Assembly: GCF_021184025.1 (NCBI RefSeq) | Contig: NZ_CP036537.1 | Coordinates: 4,092,001-4,156,000 of the forward strand | Origin: Rhodopseudomonas boonkerdii | GTDB taxonomy: Bacteria; Pseudomonadota; Alphaproteobacteria; Rhizobiales; Xanthobacteraceae | Direction of reading: 5' to 3' | Length of the DNA: 64,000 nucleotides | In this document: piece by piece, positions 35,731-45,463 of the stretch | Layout: each line of letters opens with the position of its first letter | How positions within the stretch are numbered: the first letter of the stretch is position 1 | The notes under the pieces: model-generated | The model's database searches: none | What the model saw: only the letters and a program-made list of their open reading frames with translations | What the model was told of the DNA's origin: nothing | Position numbers and translations under genes: made by a program

Positions 35731-36513
35731 ATGCAGATCACAGTCAACGGTCACGACATCTTCGTCGCCAATGGCGGACGCATGTTCGACCCGTCATTGC
35801 CGGTTGTGGTGCTGCTTCACGGCGCCGGCTTCGACAGTTCCACCTGGGCGCTGCATACGCGCTGGTTCGCCCATCATGGCTATGCCGTGCTCGCGCCCGA
35901 TTTGCCCGGCCATGGCCGCAGCGGCGGCGAAGCGCTCACCAGCATCGGCGATCTCGCTGACTGGACTGCGGCGCTGATCGCTGCGGCCGGCGCTAAACAG
36001 GCGCGGCTGATCGGCCATTCCATGGGCTCGCTGATCGCGCTGGAAACCGCGGCACGTCATCCGGACAAAGTCACGCGCCTCGACCTGCTCGGCACCGCGG
36101 CGACGATGACCGTCGGCCCCGACCTGCTCAAGGACGCCGAAGCCAACCAGCATTCGGCCATCGACATGGTGTCGATCTGGGGCCTCGGCATGCGCGCCGA
36201 ACTCGGCGGCAGCCTCGCGCCCGGCCTGTGGATGCATACCGGCGCTCAGCGCGTGCTGGAGGCGACCAAGCCCGGCGTGCTCTATGCCGATCTGAATGCC
36301 TGCAACACTTACCAGAATGCCCTCGCCGCCGCGGCCCAGGTCAAGGTTCCGGTGACGCTGATCCTCGGCGAGCGGGACATGATGACCCCGGCCAAGGCCG
36401 GCAAGGCGCTCGCTGCCGCGCTCTCCGATGCCCGCACGGTCATTCTGCCGGCGACCGGTCACATGATGATGGTCGAGCGTCCCGACGAGGTGCTCGCGGC
36501 ATTGAAGAGCTAG
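35731..36513 (+). CDS. Alpha/beta hydrolase
   Basis: Protein of 260 residues. Oxyanion region HGAGFDSSTW at 30-39, nucleophile S97 in GHSMG, acid in GERDMMTP and histidine in ATGHMMMVERPDEV complete the triad. It is a small cytoplasmic hydrolase of the BioH/MhpC-like type with unknown substrate. It starts 4 bp after the metY stop, so the two are co-translated. A role with a thioester or acylated homoserine product is possible, but nothing in the sequence fixes it. Confidence 0.87.
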   Translation: MQITVNGHDIFVANGGRMFDPSLPVVVLLHGAGFDSSTWALHTRWFAHHGYAVLAPDLPGHGRSGGEALTSIGDLADWTAALIAAAGAKQARLIGHSMGSLIALETAARHPDKVTRLDLLGTAATMTVGPDLLKDAEANQHSAIDMVSIWGLGMRAELGGSLAPGLWMHTGAQRVLEATKPGVLYADLNACNTYQNALAAAAQVKVPVTLILGERDMMTPAKAGKALAAALSDARTVILPATGHMMMVERPDEVLAALKS

Positions 36514-36559
36514 AACCGATCAAAGCCGGTTGCGCAGCGTGGCGCGCTGTGCCAATCAG

Positions 36560-36755
36560 GTTCCGTCATCGGTGCCTCCGCGAGGAGGTGAAACGGGAAT
36601 GCGGTGTGGGGAATCCGCCTTAGGGCGAACTTCCCCCGATGCCGCAGCTGCCCCCGCAACTGTAAGCAGTTCGTCCAGCTCCCTGACGCCACTGAGCATG
36701 CTCGGGAAGGCGGAGTTGGAAACCACTGCGAGCCAGGAGACCGGCCGAGGACATG
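36560..36755 (+). promoter_or_regulatory. Cobalamin riboswitch upstream of btuB
   Basis: Conserved elements are in order: GGTGCCTCC ... GGAGGTGAAACGGGAATGCGG, then GCCGCAGCTGCCCCCGCAACTGTAAGC, the GCCACTG and GGGAAGGCGG pair, and the B12 box AGCCAGGAGACCGGCC at 36731-36746. It ends about 40 nt before the btuB ATG. Adenosylcobalamin binding would be expected to switch off btuB-btuC-btuD. Confidence 0.95.
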
Positions 36756-36795
36756 TGTCAGCTCGTTCGACGGTGGGTCGGCGGTAAGGAATCTC

Positions 36796-38748
36796 ATGTC
36801 TATCCGAATCAAGATCGCTGCAGGTAGTGCAGCGGTACTCGCTATGTCTGCACACCAGGCGCAGGCGCAATCCAGCACACAGCAACTGTCCGAGGTCGTC
36901 GTCACCGCTAGTCGCACGGCGGAGCCGCTGAACGCGACCGGCAGCGCCATCAACGTGATCTCGGGCGAAACCGTCGCGACCTCGAATCCCGGTTCGCTGG
37001 TCGACGCCCTGCGCAGCGTGCCTGGACTCGATATCTCCGAAAACGGCGGCCCCGGCGGCACCGCCAGTGTCCGCCTGCGCGGCGCCAATCCCGGCCAGAC
37101 CCTGGTGATGATCGACGGCATCCGCGTCAACGATCCCACCGCGGCGAGCGGCGACTTCGAGTTCGCCATGTTCGCGCCCTCGTCCATCGATCGCATCGAG
37201 GTGCTGCGCGGCCCGCAAAGCGCACTCTACGGCTCCGACGCCATGGGCGGCGTGGTCAATATCATCACCAAGAAGGGTTCAGGCCCCGCACAATTCAACG
37301 TCCGCACCGAAGCCGGCAGCTATGGCACCGTGGTGACGCAGGGATCGGTCACGGGCACCAACGGTCCATGGTCCTATGCCTTTACCGGCGGCGGCCAGCA
37401 CTCCAACGGATTCTCGCGCTACGGCTATCGCATTCCGTCCATCGAGGCGAAGTTTCCGAATCTCGAGAGCGATGGTTTGGACCGCATCGGCGGCTCCGCG
37501 CGGATCGGTTACGATGCCGGCGAAGGCATCAGGCTCGAAGCCGGCACCGTGCAATCCTTCACGCGCGCGGCCTATGATGCGGCGACGGGCGCATTCCCCG
37601 ACACGCCGTCCTCGGCCGATCGTCTGCTGCAAACGATCTATGGTCGCGCCAGCATCGACTCGTTCGGGGGCGTGCTCACGCATAATGTGACGGTGTCGAA
37701 TACCCATACCGAGCGCTCGTTCTATGATGTCAGCTACAGAACCAACATGCTGCCCCAGAACACCACGGCCAAAATATCCGATTACTGGGGCAACAGTCTC
37801 GGCGCCGAGTATCAGGCCAATCTGAAGCTCGGCAGCTTCGGCACGCTCATCTACGGTGCCAAGACCCAGAGCGAAACCGCGCAGACCTTCTCGACAAACG
37901 TCCTTCCGATCGCAGGCCTGATGACACCGCTGCTGGCGAAACAGCAGGACACCAACTCGGCCTTCGCATTGTGGTCGGTACCTGTCGGCGAGCGGCTGAA
38001 CGTCACGCTCGGCGGACGGGTCGATGACGTGGTCAACGTCGCGCGCTTCGAAACATGGCGCGCGACCGCAGCCTACAACATCTCCGAAACCGGAACGAAA
38101 CTTCGCGCCAGCGCCGGCACCGGCGCCAAGGCGCCGACGCTGTTCCAGCTCTATGACAGCACCTATGGCAACTTGAACCTGACGCCGGAAACGAGCTTCG
38201 GCTACGACGCCGGCATCAACCAGAGTCTGTTCAACGGCCGCCTCGTTCTGTCGGTGACCGGCTTTGCGAACGACTTCAACAATCTCATCAACTTTGTCAG
38301 CAATGCTTCGCGCCCGCTCGGCTATTACACCAATGTCGCTCGCGCCGAGACCAGCGGCCTCGAAGTCGGCGCCAATATCGATGTGCTGCCTGGCCTTGTG
38401 AAGATCAACGCGGCCTATACGTACCTGCACGCCGTCGATCTCACGACCGGCCTGACGCTGGCGCGCCGTCCGCAAAACCTCGCGCGCGTCGCCGTCACCA
38501 TCACGCCGAACGATCGCTGGCTCATCGAGCCGCGCATCACCACCGTGTCGAAGCGCTACAGCAGCGCCAACGAAGTCGGCGTCGTCGATGCCTATACCCG
38601 GGTCGACCTCTATAGTGAGTACAAGCTCGACGCCAACTGGAAGGTGTTCGCCCGCGGCGAAAACATCCTCAATGAGCGCTACCAGGAAGTACTGAACTTC
38701 GGTACCACTGGCCCCGCGCTCTATGCGGGATTCAACGCCACATGGTAA
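36796..38748 (+). CDS. btuB: TonB-dependent vitamin B12 receptor BtuB
   Basis: Protein of 650 residues with a signal peptide (MSIRIKIAAGSAAVLAMSAH, ending near QAQA). The TonB-box-like segment LSEVVVTASR is followed by the plug domain (VDALRSVPGLDISENGGPGG, IDRIEVLRGPQSALYGSDAM, GGVVNIITKKG). The rest is a 22-strand outer-membrane barrel ending in an aromatic residue (GFNATW). It binds cobalamin at the outer membrane and passes it to the periplasm. The start at 36796 has TAAGGA five bases upstream and lies after the riboswitch. A longer frame would begin inside the riboswitch and is not real. Confidence 0.94.
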   Translation: MSIRIKIAAGSAAVLAMSAHQAQAQSSTQQLSEVVVTASRTAEPLNATGSAINVISGETVATSNPGSLVDALRSVPGLDISENGGPGGTASVRLRGANPGQTLVMIDGIRVNDPTAASGDFEFAMFAPSSIDRIEVLRGPQSALYGSDAMGGVVNIITKKGSGPAQFNVRTEAGSYGTVVTQGSVTGTNGPWSYAFTGGGQHSNGFSRYGYRIPSIEAKFPNLESDGLDRIGGSARIGYDAGEGIRLEAGTVQSFTRAAYDAATGAFPDTPSSADRLLQTIYGRASIDSFGGVLTHNVTVSNTHTERSFYDVSYRTNMLPQNTTAKISDYWGNSLGAEYQANLKLGSFGTLIYGAKTQSETAQTFSTNVLPIAGLMTPLLAKQQDTNSAFALWSVPVGERLNVTLGGRVDDVVNVARFETWRATAAYNISETGTKLRASAGTGAKAPTLFQLYDSTYGNLNLTPETSFGYDAGINQSLFNGRLVLSVTGFANDFNNLINFVSNASRPLGYYTNVARAETSGLEVGANIDVLPGLVKINAAYTYLHAVDLTTGLTLARRPQNLARVAVTITPNDRWLIEPRITTVSKRYSSANEVGVVDAYTRVDLYSEYKLDANWKVFARGENILNERYQEVLNFGTTGPALYAGFNATW

Positions 38749-39767
38749 CCGGACAGTCAGCAGCAAGACGAACGGCGATCGCCACCACGGCGCTCGTCGG
38801 GCTCGTGGTTCTCCTGCTGCTGGCGTCGCTCGGCACCGGCCCCGTTCACCTGCCGCCGCTGACGGTGCTCGATGCCCTGTTCGGCGGCGCCAGCGATGTG
38901 CAGCAGATCATCGTCCGCGAGATCCGACTGCCGCGCGCCGTCCTCGCGCTCGCCATTGGCGCCATTCTCGGCCTGTCAGGCGCGGCGTTGCAGGGCTTGC
39001 TGCGCAATCCCCTCGCCTCGCCGTCATTGTTCGGCGCACCGCAATCGGCGGCGTTCGGCGCGGTGCTGATGATTTCCCTCGGCCTCGCCGACGTCCGCTC
39101 ATGGGCGCTGCCGGTCGCCGGCATCACCATGGCCTTTGCCTCGGTCTTCGTGCTGCTCACCATTGCCGGCCGCAATGCCGGATTGCTGTTGCTGATCCTC
39201 GCTGGCCTCGCGATCTCGAGTCTCGCCGGCGCCGCAACGGCACTGGTGATGAATCTCTCGCCCAATCCCTTCGCCGCACTCGAGATCGCGTTCTGGCTGC
39301 TCGGCTCGCTGGAAGACCGCAGCTTCCGCCATGTCACACTGGCATTGCCCTTCATCATCGCCGGCGCTGCAATCCTGATGAGCCAGCGCTCCGCCTTTCG
39401 GGCGCTCAGCCTTGGCGAGGAAACGGCGCAAAGCCTCGGCGTGAACGTGTCGCGCCTGCGCCTGCTGGTAATCGTCGGCGTCGCCCTCGGCGTCGGAGGC
39501 GCTGTCGCCGTTGCCGGCACCATCGGCTTCATTGGCCTCGTCGCACCGCATCTGATGCGCCCCATCGTCGGCCATGATCCCGCCCGCCTGCTGATCCCGA
39601 GCGCGCTCACCGGCGCCGCGCTGCTGCTCGCCGCCGATATCGCGGTGCGCGTCATTCCGGCCACCACCGATATCAAGGTCGGCGTGCTCACCTCCATCAT
39701 CGGCGTGCCGTTCTTCCTCTATCTCATCATGCGTGAGCGCCGGGCGCTGGGCGGAGGCATCGCATGA
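38742..39767 (+). CDS. btuC: Cobalamin ABC transporter permease (FecCD family)
   Basis: Protein of 341 residues with about ten membrane helices, standard for FecCD/BtuC permeases. Recognisable blocks are LPRAVLALAIGAILGLSGAA, LQGLLRNPLASPSLFGAPQS, AGTIGFIGLVAPHLMRPIVG and a C-terminal GVLTSIIGVPFFLYLIMR. The first seven bases overlap the end of btuB, and the last four overlap btuD, so the three genes form a coupled operon under the upstream riboswitch. It moves cobalamin across the inner membrane with BtuD and BtuF. Confidence 0.93.
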   Translation: MVTGQSAARRTAIATTALVGLVVLLLLASLGTGPVHLPPLTVLDALFGGASDVQQIIVREIRLPRAVLALAIGAILGLSGAALQGLLRNPLASPSLFGAPQSAAFGAVLMISLGLADVRSWALPVAGITMAFASVFVLLTIAGRNAGLLLLILAGLAISSLAGAATALVMNLSPNPFAALEIAFWLLGSLEDRSFRHVTLALPFIIAGAAILMSQRSAFRALSLGEETAQSLGVNVSRLRLLVIVGVALGVGGAVAVAGTIGFIGLVAPHLMRPIVGHDPARLLIPSALTGAALLLAADIAVRVIPATTDIKVGVLTSIIGVPFFLYLIMRERRALGGGIA

Positions 39768-40546
39768 GCGCATTTCCGCTGCTCACCGCGAGCCATCTGA
39801 GCGTCACGCTGGCCGGCCGCCGCGTGCTGCAGGATGTCTCGCTGTCGCTGAGCAAGGCGCATCTCGTCGCCCTTGTCGGCCCGAACGGCGCCGGCAAGAC
39901 GACATTGTTGCGCGCCCTCGCCGGCCTGCAGACCTCGAGCGGCCACATCGCCGTGGAAGGCACCGCCCTCGCCGATCTCTCGCTGCGCGAGCGCGCGAAG
40001 CGTTTCGGCTATCTGCCGCAAGGCCATGCCGTGCATTGGCCGCTGGTCGCCAGGGACGTCGTCGCGCTCGGCCGCTATCCGCATGGCGGCACCGATCCCG
40101 CGCGGCTCGCCCCTGCAGATGAAGCTGCCGTCCAGCGCGCCATGGAAGCGACCGACACCGTCGGATTCGCCGATCGCCCGGTCACCGAACTCTCCGGCGG
40201 CGAACGCAGCCGGGTTGCGCTGGCTCGCGTGCTCGCGGTCGAGGCACCCATCGTGTTCGCCGACGAGCCCACGGCATCACTCGATCCCCGTTACCAGCTC
40301 GATGTGATGATGAATCTGCGCCGCACCGCGGATGGTGGCGTGCTGGTGATCGTCGTCACCCACGATCTCGGCCTCTCGGCCCGCTTCGCCGATACGGTGT
40401 TGGTGATGTCGAGTGGTCGTCTCGTTGCCCAGGGAGCTCCGGCCGAGGCATTGTCGGAGGCGACCCTTGCCGATGTCTTCCGCGTCAGCACGTTCCGCGC
40501 GACGCATGGCGATCAGGCCGTGATCATTCCCTGGACGGGAGTATGA
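39764..40546 (+). CDS. btuD: Cobalamin ABC transporter ATPase
   Basis: Protein of 260 residues. Walker A GPNGAGKTT at 39-47, signature TELSGGERSRVALARVL, Walker B PIVFADEPTASLDP and H-loop VVTHDLGLSARF are all intact. It is the cytoplasmic ATPase partner of BtuC, with which it overlaps by four bases (ATGA). It converges on cobD, whose stop lies only 9 bp away, so the operon ends here and btuF must have its own promoter. Confidence 0.93.
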   Translation: MSAFPLLTASHLSVTLAGRRVLQDVSLSLSKAHLVALVGPNGAGKTTLLRALAGLQTSSGHIAVEGTALADLSLRERAKRFGYLPQGHAVHWPLVARDVVALGRYPHGGTDPARLAPADEAAVQRAMEATDTVGFADRPVTELSGGERSRVALARVLAVEAPIVFADEPTASLDPRYQLDVMMNLRRTADGGVLVIVVTHDLGLSARFADTVLVMSSGRLVAQGAPAEALSEATLADVFRVSTFRATHGDQAVIIPWTGV

Positions 40547-40555
40547 ATGATGCCG

Positions 40556-41539
40556 CTATGGCGCCAGCGCTGCAGCAAGGCGATCGAGCGCCTCGGCATC
40601 ATGCGGCAGGCCGAAGCGGAGCATGTCGCGCGACCAGTCGAAACTGCGGCACCAGATCCGTTTCTGTGCAAGCCGGCGATGCAGGGCCAATGCCGCGGGG
40701 TGCCGAGCGAAACGATAAAGCGACGTGCCGCCGACCACGTCGAAGCCTGCCTTGAGCAGGACACCGTCGAGCTTGATGGCCTGCGCTGCGAGCCGAACAC
40801 GCGTCTGCATCGCCCAGGGCGCATCATTCAAAGCTTTGGTGCCCACATACAGGGCCGGCCCGGATACAGCCCACGGGCCGAGCAATGCGTGGATACGATG
40901 AGCGAGATCCGGCGTCGTGATCGCAAAGCCAAGCCGGATACCGGCAAGACCATAGAATTTACCGAACGAACGCAGAATCACGACGGGCAGCTTGCCGCAG
41001 GAAGCCACAGCGCTGATACCGGATTCGACATCGGCAAAAGCCTCGTCGATCACCAGCCAGCCTCCGCGCCGCTGCAGCACGACAGCGATTTCGACAAGAC
41101 GATCTGGCTCGACGATGCGACCGTCGGGATTGTTAGGGTTGACAATCACGGCATGCGTCACATGCGCCGGCAATTCGGCGAGGTTGCCAATCGCCGCAAT
41201 GGGATGCCCGGCGTCGCTCCAGGCGGCAGAATGCTCGCTATAGGTCGGGCCGACAATGGCAACGGCACCATCCGTTGCGAGCCGCGGCAGCAACTGGATC
41301 AACGCCTGCGTGCCGTTGGCAGCGACGATGCCGGCGCCGTCGGGCACGCGATACGCAGAGCGCGCCGCAGCCAGCAACGCCTGCTCATCGGCCCGCGAGG
41401 GCAACCGCTGCCAGGCGCTATCGGGCAGCTTGCGCATCGGCCACGGCCACGGATTGATACCGGTCGAAAGATCCAGCCATTCGTCGGCCGCGCCGCCGAA
41501 CTCGGCCATCGCCTGAGTAAGATCGCCACCATGTTTCAT
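40556..41539 (-). CDS. cobD: L-threonine-O-3-phosphate decarboxylase
   Basis: Protein of 327 residues, a PLP-dependent fold-type-I enzyme giving (R)-1-amino-2-propanol phosphate for the nucleotide loop of cobalamin. It is called CobC in the Pseudomonas denitrificans naming. The PLP lysine lies in RSFGKFYGLAGIRLGF, with DLSTGINPWPWP near the N-terminus, NPNNPDGR and DEAFADVE. It lies on the minus strand between btuD and btuF, and its start codon lies within 10 bp of the btuF start on the other strand. Its product is joined to cobyric acid by CbiB, encoded at 42406. Confidence 0.9.
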   Translation of the reverse strand: MKHGGDLTQAMAEFGGAADEWLDLSTGINPWPWPMRKLPDSAWQRLPSRADEQALLAAARSAYRVPDGAGIVAANGTQALIQLLPRLATDGAVAIVGPTYSEHSAAWSDAGHPIAAIGNLAELPAHVTHAVIVNPNNPDGRIVEPDRLVEIAVVLQRRGGWLVIDEAFADVESGISAVASCGKLPVVILRSFGKFYGLAGIRLGFAITTPDLAHRIHALLGPWAVSGPALYVGTKALNDAPWAMQTRVRLAAQAIKLDGVLLKAGFDVVGGTSLYRFARHPAALALHRRLAQKRIWCRSFDWSRDMLRFGLPHDAEALDRLAAALAP

Positions 41540-41548
41540 GCGTCTGTC

Positions 41549-42406
41549 ATGCCATCATATGACGCCAAGCGCGAGAGACTTCGTGCCGCCATCGCTGCGA
41601 CCTTCGTGCTGCTTGTTGCCCATCCGCTGCAAGCCGCGGAGCCACCGCGGATCGCCTCGATCAATCTTTGCACGGATCAACTGCTTGTCACCCTCGCCGA
41701 TCCCGAACAAATTCTCGGCCTCAGCCCGTTTGCGCGCGATCCCTTCCGCTCGTGGGACAACAACAAGGCTGCGCAATTCCGCCTGCTGTCCGGCGAGGCG
41801 GAGGACGTGCTGGCGCTGAAGCCAGATCTCGTCGTCGCTGGCCGCTTCACCAAACGCGCAACGCGCGAGTTGCTGAAGGAGAAAGGTCTCAAGGTCGCCG
41901 AATTCGCGCCGGCGCGCTCGCTCGACGAGGTGAAGAAGCAGCTGCGCGAAATGGGCGCGCTGGTGAAACACCCCGAGCGTGCCGAAGCCGAGATCATCAA
42001 GCTCGACACTGCCATCGCGCATGCACGCGCCGCCGCACAGCGGAAGCCGCTGCGTGTACTCGCAGTATCGCGTCGCGGCTGGGTGTCAGGTGGTGACAAC
42101 CTCGCCACCTCACTGCTGTCGGCGGTCGGCCTGAAAAATGCCGGCGGTGAACTCGATCTGAGAGCTGGCGGTTTCGCCTCGCTGGAAGCTATCGTCACGC
42201 TGAAACCGGATCTGCTGCTGGTAACAGACAATGCCGATTTCGCCGAAGACGAAGGGCGTGCCTTCCTGCTGCATCCCGCACTGGAAAAGACCTATCCGCC
42301 GTCGAAGCGCCTCGTGTTGCCGGAACGATTGACAGCCTGCGGCGGCCCGACCATGGTCGAGGCGCTGGATCGCCTGAGCGCCGAAATCAACCGCGTGGCG
42401 CCTTGA
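41549..42406 (+). CDS. btuF: Periplasmic cobalamin-binding protein BtuF-like
   Basis: Protein of 285 residues. Signal peptide RLRAAIAATFVLLVAHPLQA ends near AAE. The mature part has the BtuF/FhuD-type pattern: PPRIASINLCTDQLLVTLAD, ALKPDLVVAGRFTKRATREL, RVLAVSRRGWVSGGDN and LTACGGPTMVEALDRL. It delivers cobalamin to BtuCD. Two starts are possible, 41531 and 41549. The later is preferred because it gives a usual signal-peptide length and avoids overlap with the divergent cobD start. It overlaps cbiB by one base. Confidence 0.87.
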   Translation: MPSYDAKRERLRAAIAATFVLLVAHPLQAAEPPRIASINLCTDQLLVTLADPEQILGLSPFARDPFRSWDNNKAAQFRLLSGEAEDVLALKPDLVVAGRFTKRATRELLKEKGLKVAEFAPARSLDEVKKQLREMGALVKHPERAEAEIIKLDTAIAHARAAAQRKPLRVLAVSRRGWVSGGDNLATSLLSAVGLKNAGGELDLRAGGFASLEAIVTLKPDLLLVTDNADFAEDEGRAFLLHPALEKTYPPSKRLVLPERLTACGGPTMVEALDRLSAEINRVAP

Positions 42407-43374
42407 TGCTGGTGCATGGTGACGCACTCTTGCTGGTGATAGCGGCGCTGCTGCTCGATGCCGTCATCGGCGATCCCGACCGGCTGTGGCGCCGCGTGCC
42501 GCATCCTGTCGTATGGATCGGCCGTAGCATCGGTTGGCTGGAGCGACGTCTCAATCGTGAGAACTGGTCGAAACAAGGCCGCAAACTTGCGGGTGTACTG
42601 ACAGTCATTCTCCTCGTCGGCAGCGCGCTGCTGCTCGGCGCATTATTGACCGACCTTTTGCACGGCCAATGGCTCGGCTTCCTCATCGAAGCCCTCATGG
42701 CCTCGACGCTGATCGCCCAGCGCAGCCTGTATCAACATGTCGCCCGCGTGCATCGCGCCTTCATCGATGGCGGCCTACCGGCGGCACGAAAGGCCGTCGC
42801 CATGATCGTCGGCCGCGATCCGCAGCGTCTCGACGACGCAGGCGTCGCGCGCGCGGCGATCGAGTCAACGGCCGAGAACTTCTCCGACGGCATCGTCGCG
42901 CCGGTGTTCTGGCTAGCACTGCTCGGCCTGCCCGGCCTGATCGCTTACAAGGCGATCAATACGGCGGACTCGATGATCGGCCATCGTACTGATCGCTATG
43001 TCGATTTCGGTTGGGCTGCCGCCCGGCTCGACGATCTCGTCAATCTCGTGCCGGCGCGATTGTCCGGTGTGCTGATCGCTCTCGCGACGCCGATGGCGCA
43101 CGGCTCCATCGCAACCTCGTTCAAGATCATGCTGAGAGATGCACGACATCATCGCTCGCCGAATGCCGGCTGGCCCGAAAGCGCCATGGCGGGCGCGCTC
43201 GGCATCGTCCTCAGCGGCCCACGCGTCTATGCCGAGAGCATCGCGAACGAGCCCTATCTCAACGCAGACGGCCGGATTGCCGAGCCTGACGATATTCGAC
43301 GCGCGCTTCGCATCTACGCCGCGGCTTGCGCACTGGAAATCTTGATCTACGCCGCGCTGGCGCTGTTGCTCTGA
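42406..43374 (+). CDS. cbiB: Adenosylcobinamide-phosphate synthase
   Basis: Protein of 322 residues, a membrane protein that attaches aminopropanol phosphate to adenosylcobyric acid (named CobD in the P. denitrificans scheme). Signatures are [20 protein letters not shown] and [17 protein letters not shown] near the N-terminus, [20 protein letters not shown] in the middle, [20 protein letters not shown] and [18 protein letters not shown]. The ATG shares its A with the btuF stop. Its 3' end overlaps convergent cobQ by 28 bp. Confidence 0.93.
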   Translation: MLVHGDALLLVIAALLLDAVIGDPDRLWRRVPHPVVWIGRSIGWLERRLNRENWSKQGRKLAGVLTVILLVGSALLLGALLTDLLHGQWLGFLIEALMASTLIAQRSLYQHVARVHRAFIDGGLPAARKAVAMIVGRDPQRLDDAGVARAAIESTAENFSDGIVAPVFWLALLGLPGLIAYKAINTADSMIGHRTDRYVDFGWAAARLDDLVNLVPARLSGVLIALATPMAHGSIATSFKIMLRDARHHRSPNAGWPESAMAGALGIVLSGPRVYAESIANEPYLNADGRIAEPDDIRRALRIYAAACALEILIYAALALLL

Positions 43375-44834
43375 CGCTTGCGTGCGATATCGAGCAACGT
43401 ATCGATATCGAGATGCGCCTCGCAATGATCCGCGAGCGCATCGAGTGCTGCTTCCACCTGGGCCTCATAGGCAACGGACGACGCGATCCCGAGCTGCGCC
43501 AGCCACGCCTTGCGAAACGCATCGCCGGTGAACAGCCCGTGCACATAAGTGCCTTGCACGCGCCCGCCATGCGAGATCGCGCCATCGAGACGATCGCCAA
43601 CGGTCAACAGCGGTCGCGCGCAATCGGCGCCGCTGGTTCGGCCCATATGGATTTCGTAGCCTTCAATGGCCGCGCCGCTGGCGATGTGCCTGCCCGACAC
43701 GATCGTGGTCGACTTACTGCCGCTCATGATGGTTTCGATATCGAGCAAGCCAAGACCATCGACCTGGCCCGGCGCACCGTCGACGCCATCGGGATCGGCG
43801 ATGTGCCGGCCGAGCATCTGATATCCACCGCACAGGCCGAGCACATGACCCCCGCGGCGCACGTGGGCAGCGATATCGACGTCCCAGCCTTGTGCGCGCA
43901 GGAAAGCGAGATCGCCGATGGTCGATTTGCTGCCGGGAATGATGACCACATCGGCATTGCCGGGAATGGCTTCGCCCGGCTTCACGAAGACGAGCTTGAC
44001 GCCCGGCTCCATGCCGAGCGGATCGAGATCGTCGAAATTGGCGATACGCGCCAGCACCGGCACGGCGATGACGCGGGTAGCGTTCGACGTCTGCGCACGG
44101 TCGAGATCGACGGCATCCTCGGCCGGCAGAAATGCCGCCTGCGGCAGCCACGGCAAAACGCCGATCGAGCGCCAGCCGGTCAGATCGGTCACAGCCGAGA
44201 GGCCATCGTCGAACAGCGAGGGATCGCCGCGGAACTTGTTGACGATGAAACCATGGATGCGTGCGCGCTCCTCCGGCTGCAGCACCAGATGCGTGCCGGC
44301 GAGCGACGCGATGACGCCGCCGCGATCGATGTCGCCGGCGAGCACGACGGGAATATCGGCCGCCGCCGCGAAGCCCATATTGGCGATGTCGCCCTTGCGC
44401 AGGTTGATCTCCGCCGGACTGCCGGCGCCTTCGACCAGAACGATATCGGCCTTGTCCGCGAGCAGCGAAAAGCTCTCCAGCACCGCAGGCAGCAGCCCGG
44501 CCTTCTTTTCTAGATAGTTCTTCGCGCGCAACGTGCCCCAGCGTTGCCCCTGCACGATCACCTGCGATCCGGTATCGGTCTCCGGCTTCAGCAGCACCGG
44601 ATTCATGTGAACGCTTGGCTGCATACGCGCTGCGCGTGCCTGCACCGCCTGAGCTCGGCCGATCTCACCGCCATCGACCGCAACGGCCGCATTGTTCGAC
44701 ATGTTCTGCGGCTTGAACGGCGCGACTTTCAGGCCACGCCGCACAAGCGCACGCGCCAACCCGGCGACGATCGTCGACTTGCCGGCATTGGAGCCGGTCG
44801 CCTGGATCATCAACGCAGGCGTGCTCTTGTTCAT
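43347..44834 (-). CDS. cobQ: Cobyric acid synthase
   Basis: Protein of 495 residues that amidates adenosyl-cobyrinic acid a,c-diamide at four side chains using glutamine and ATP. The N-terminal dethiobiotin-synthase-like domain carries [20 protein letters not shown] and [12 protein letters not shown]. The C-terminal class I glutaminase-like domain has the nucleophile in [12 protein letters not shown] and the histidine in GTYVHGLF. It is the last gene of the minus-strand riboswitch-led operon and its start overlaps the stop of cobO by one base. Confidence 0.95.
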   Translation of the reverse strand: MNKSTPALMIQATGSNAGKSTIVAGLARALVRRGLKVAPFKPQNMSNNAAVAVDGGEIGRAQAVQARAARMQPSVHMNPVLLKPETDTGSQVIVQGQRWGTLRAKNYLEKKAGLLPAVLESFSLLADKADIVLVEGAGSPAEINLRKGDIANMGFAAAADIPVVLAGDIDRGGVIASLAGTHLVLQPEERARIHGFIVNKFRGDPSLFDDGLSAVTDLTGWRSIGVLPWLPQAAFLPAEDAVDLDRAQTSNATRVIAVPVLARIANFDDLDPLGMEPGVKLVFVKPGEAIPGNADVVIIPGSKSTIGDLAFLRAQGWDVDIAAHVRRGGHVLGLCGGYQMLGRHIADPDGVDGAPGQVDGLGLLDIETIMSGSKSTTIVSGRHIASGAAIEGYEIHMGRTSGADCARPLLTVGDRLDGAISHGGRVQGTYVHGLFTGDAFRKAWLAQLGIASSVAYEAQVEAALDALADHCEAHLDIDTLLDIARKRQSNSASAA

Positions 44835-45463
44835 CAGAACTCCACGCCCTTCTGGCCCTTGATGCCTGCGCGGAACGGATGCTTTACGAGCGTCATCTCG
44901 GTCACGAGGTCGGCCATCTCGATCAGCTCCGGCTTGGCATTGCGGCCGGTGATGACGACATGCTTGTCTGCAGGCTTTTCGTCGCGCAGAAAAGCGATCA
45001 CCTCGTTGATGTCGAGATAGTCATAACGCAGCACGATATTGAGTTCGTCGAGCAGCACCATGCGATGGCGCTCATCGCGGATCAGTTCCTTGGCGCGCTC
45101 CCAGCCGGCGGTTGCAGCGGCGATGTCGCGCTCGCGATCCTGGGTTTCCCAGGTGAAGCCTTCGCCCATGATGTGCAGCGTCACGAGCTCCGGAAATTTC
45201 GCCAGCACGCGCGCTTCACCCGTATCCCAGCTCGGTGACTTCGTAAACTGCACGACAGCCACCGGCATTTCGTGTCCTATATGGCGGAACACCATGCCGA
45301 GCGCAGCCGAGGTCTTGCCCTTGCCGGTGCCGGTATGGACGATCAAGAGGCCCTTCTCGCCCGTCTTGGTCGCCATGATCTTGTCCTTGGCCGCCTTGTG
45401 CTTGGCGGCTTTCTCCTTGTGCCGGAGATTTTCGGCGGCGTTATCAGCTGCGGAGTCGCTCAT
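44834..45463 (-). CDS. cobO: Cob(I)yrinic acid a,c-diamide adenosyltransferase (CobO/CobA type)
   Basis: Protein of 209 residues, usual length. P-loop [10 protein letters not shown] at about 42-51 binds [39 protein letters not shown] and [16 protein letters not shown] follow the family. It adds the adenosyl group to corrinoid cobalt. The start at 45463 sits in an ATGA overlap with the cobN stop and is preferred to an upstream extension into cobN. Confidence 0.93.
   Translation of the reverse strand: MSDSAADNAAENLRHKEKAAKHKAAKDKIMATKTGEKGLLIVHTGTGKGKTSAALGMVFRHIGHEMPVAVVQFTKSPSWDTGEARVLAKFPELVTLHIMGEGFTWETQDRERDIAAATAGWERAKELIRDERHRMVLLDELNIVLRYDYLDINEVIAFLRDEKPADKHVVITGRNAKPELIEMADLVTEMTLVKHPFRAGIKGQKGVEF

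Noticed and set aside
40547..41530. In-frame 328-residue extension upstream of btuF
   Set aside because: It runs antisense through cobD, which has a complete PLP-enzyme sequence. The btuF signal peptide marks the real start near 41549.
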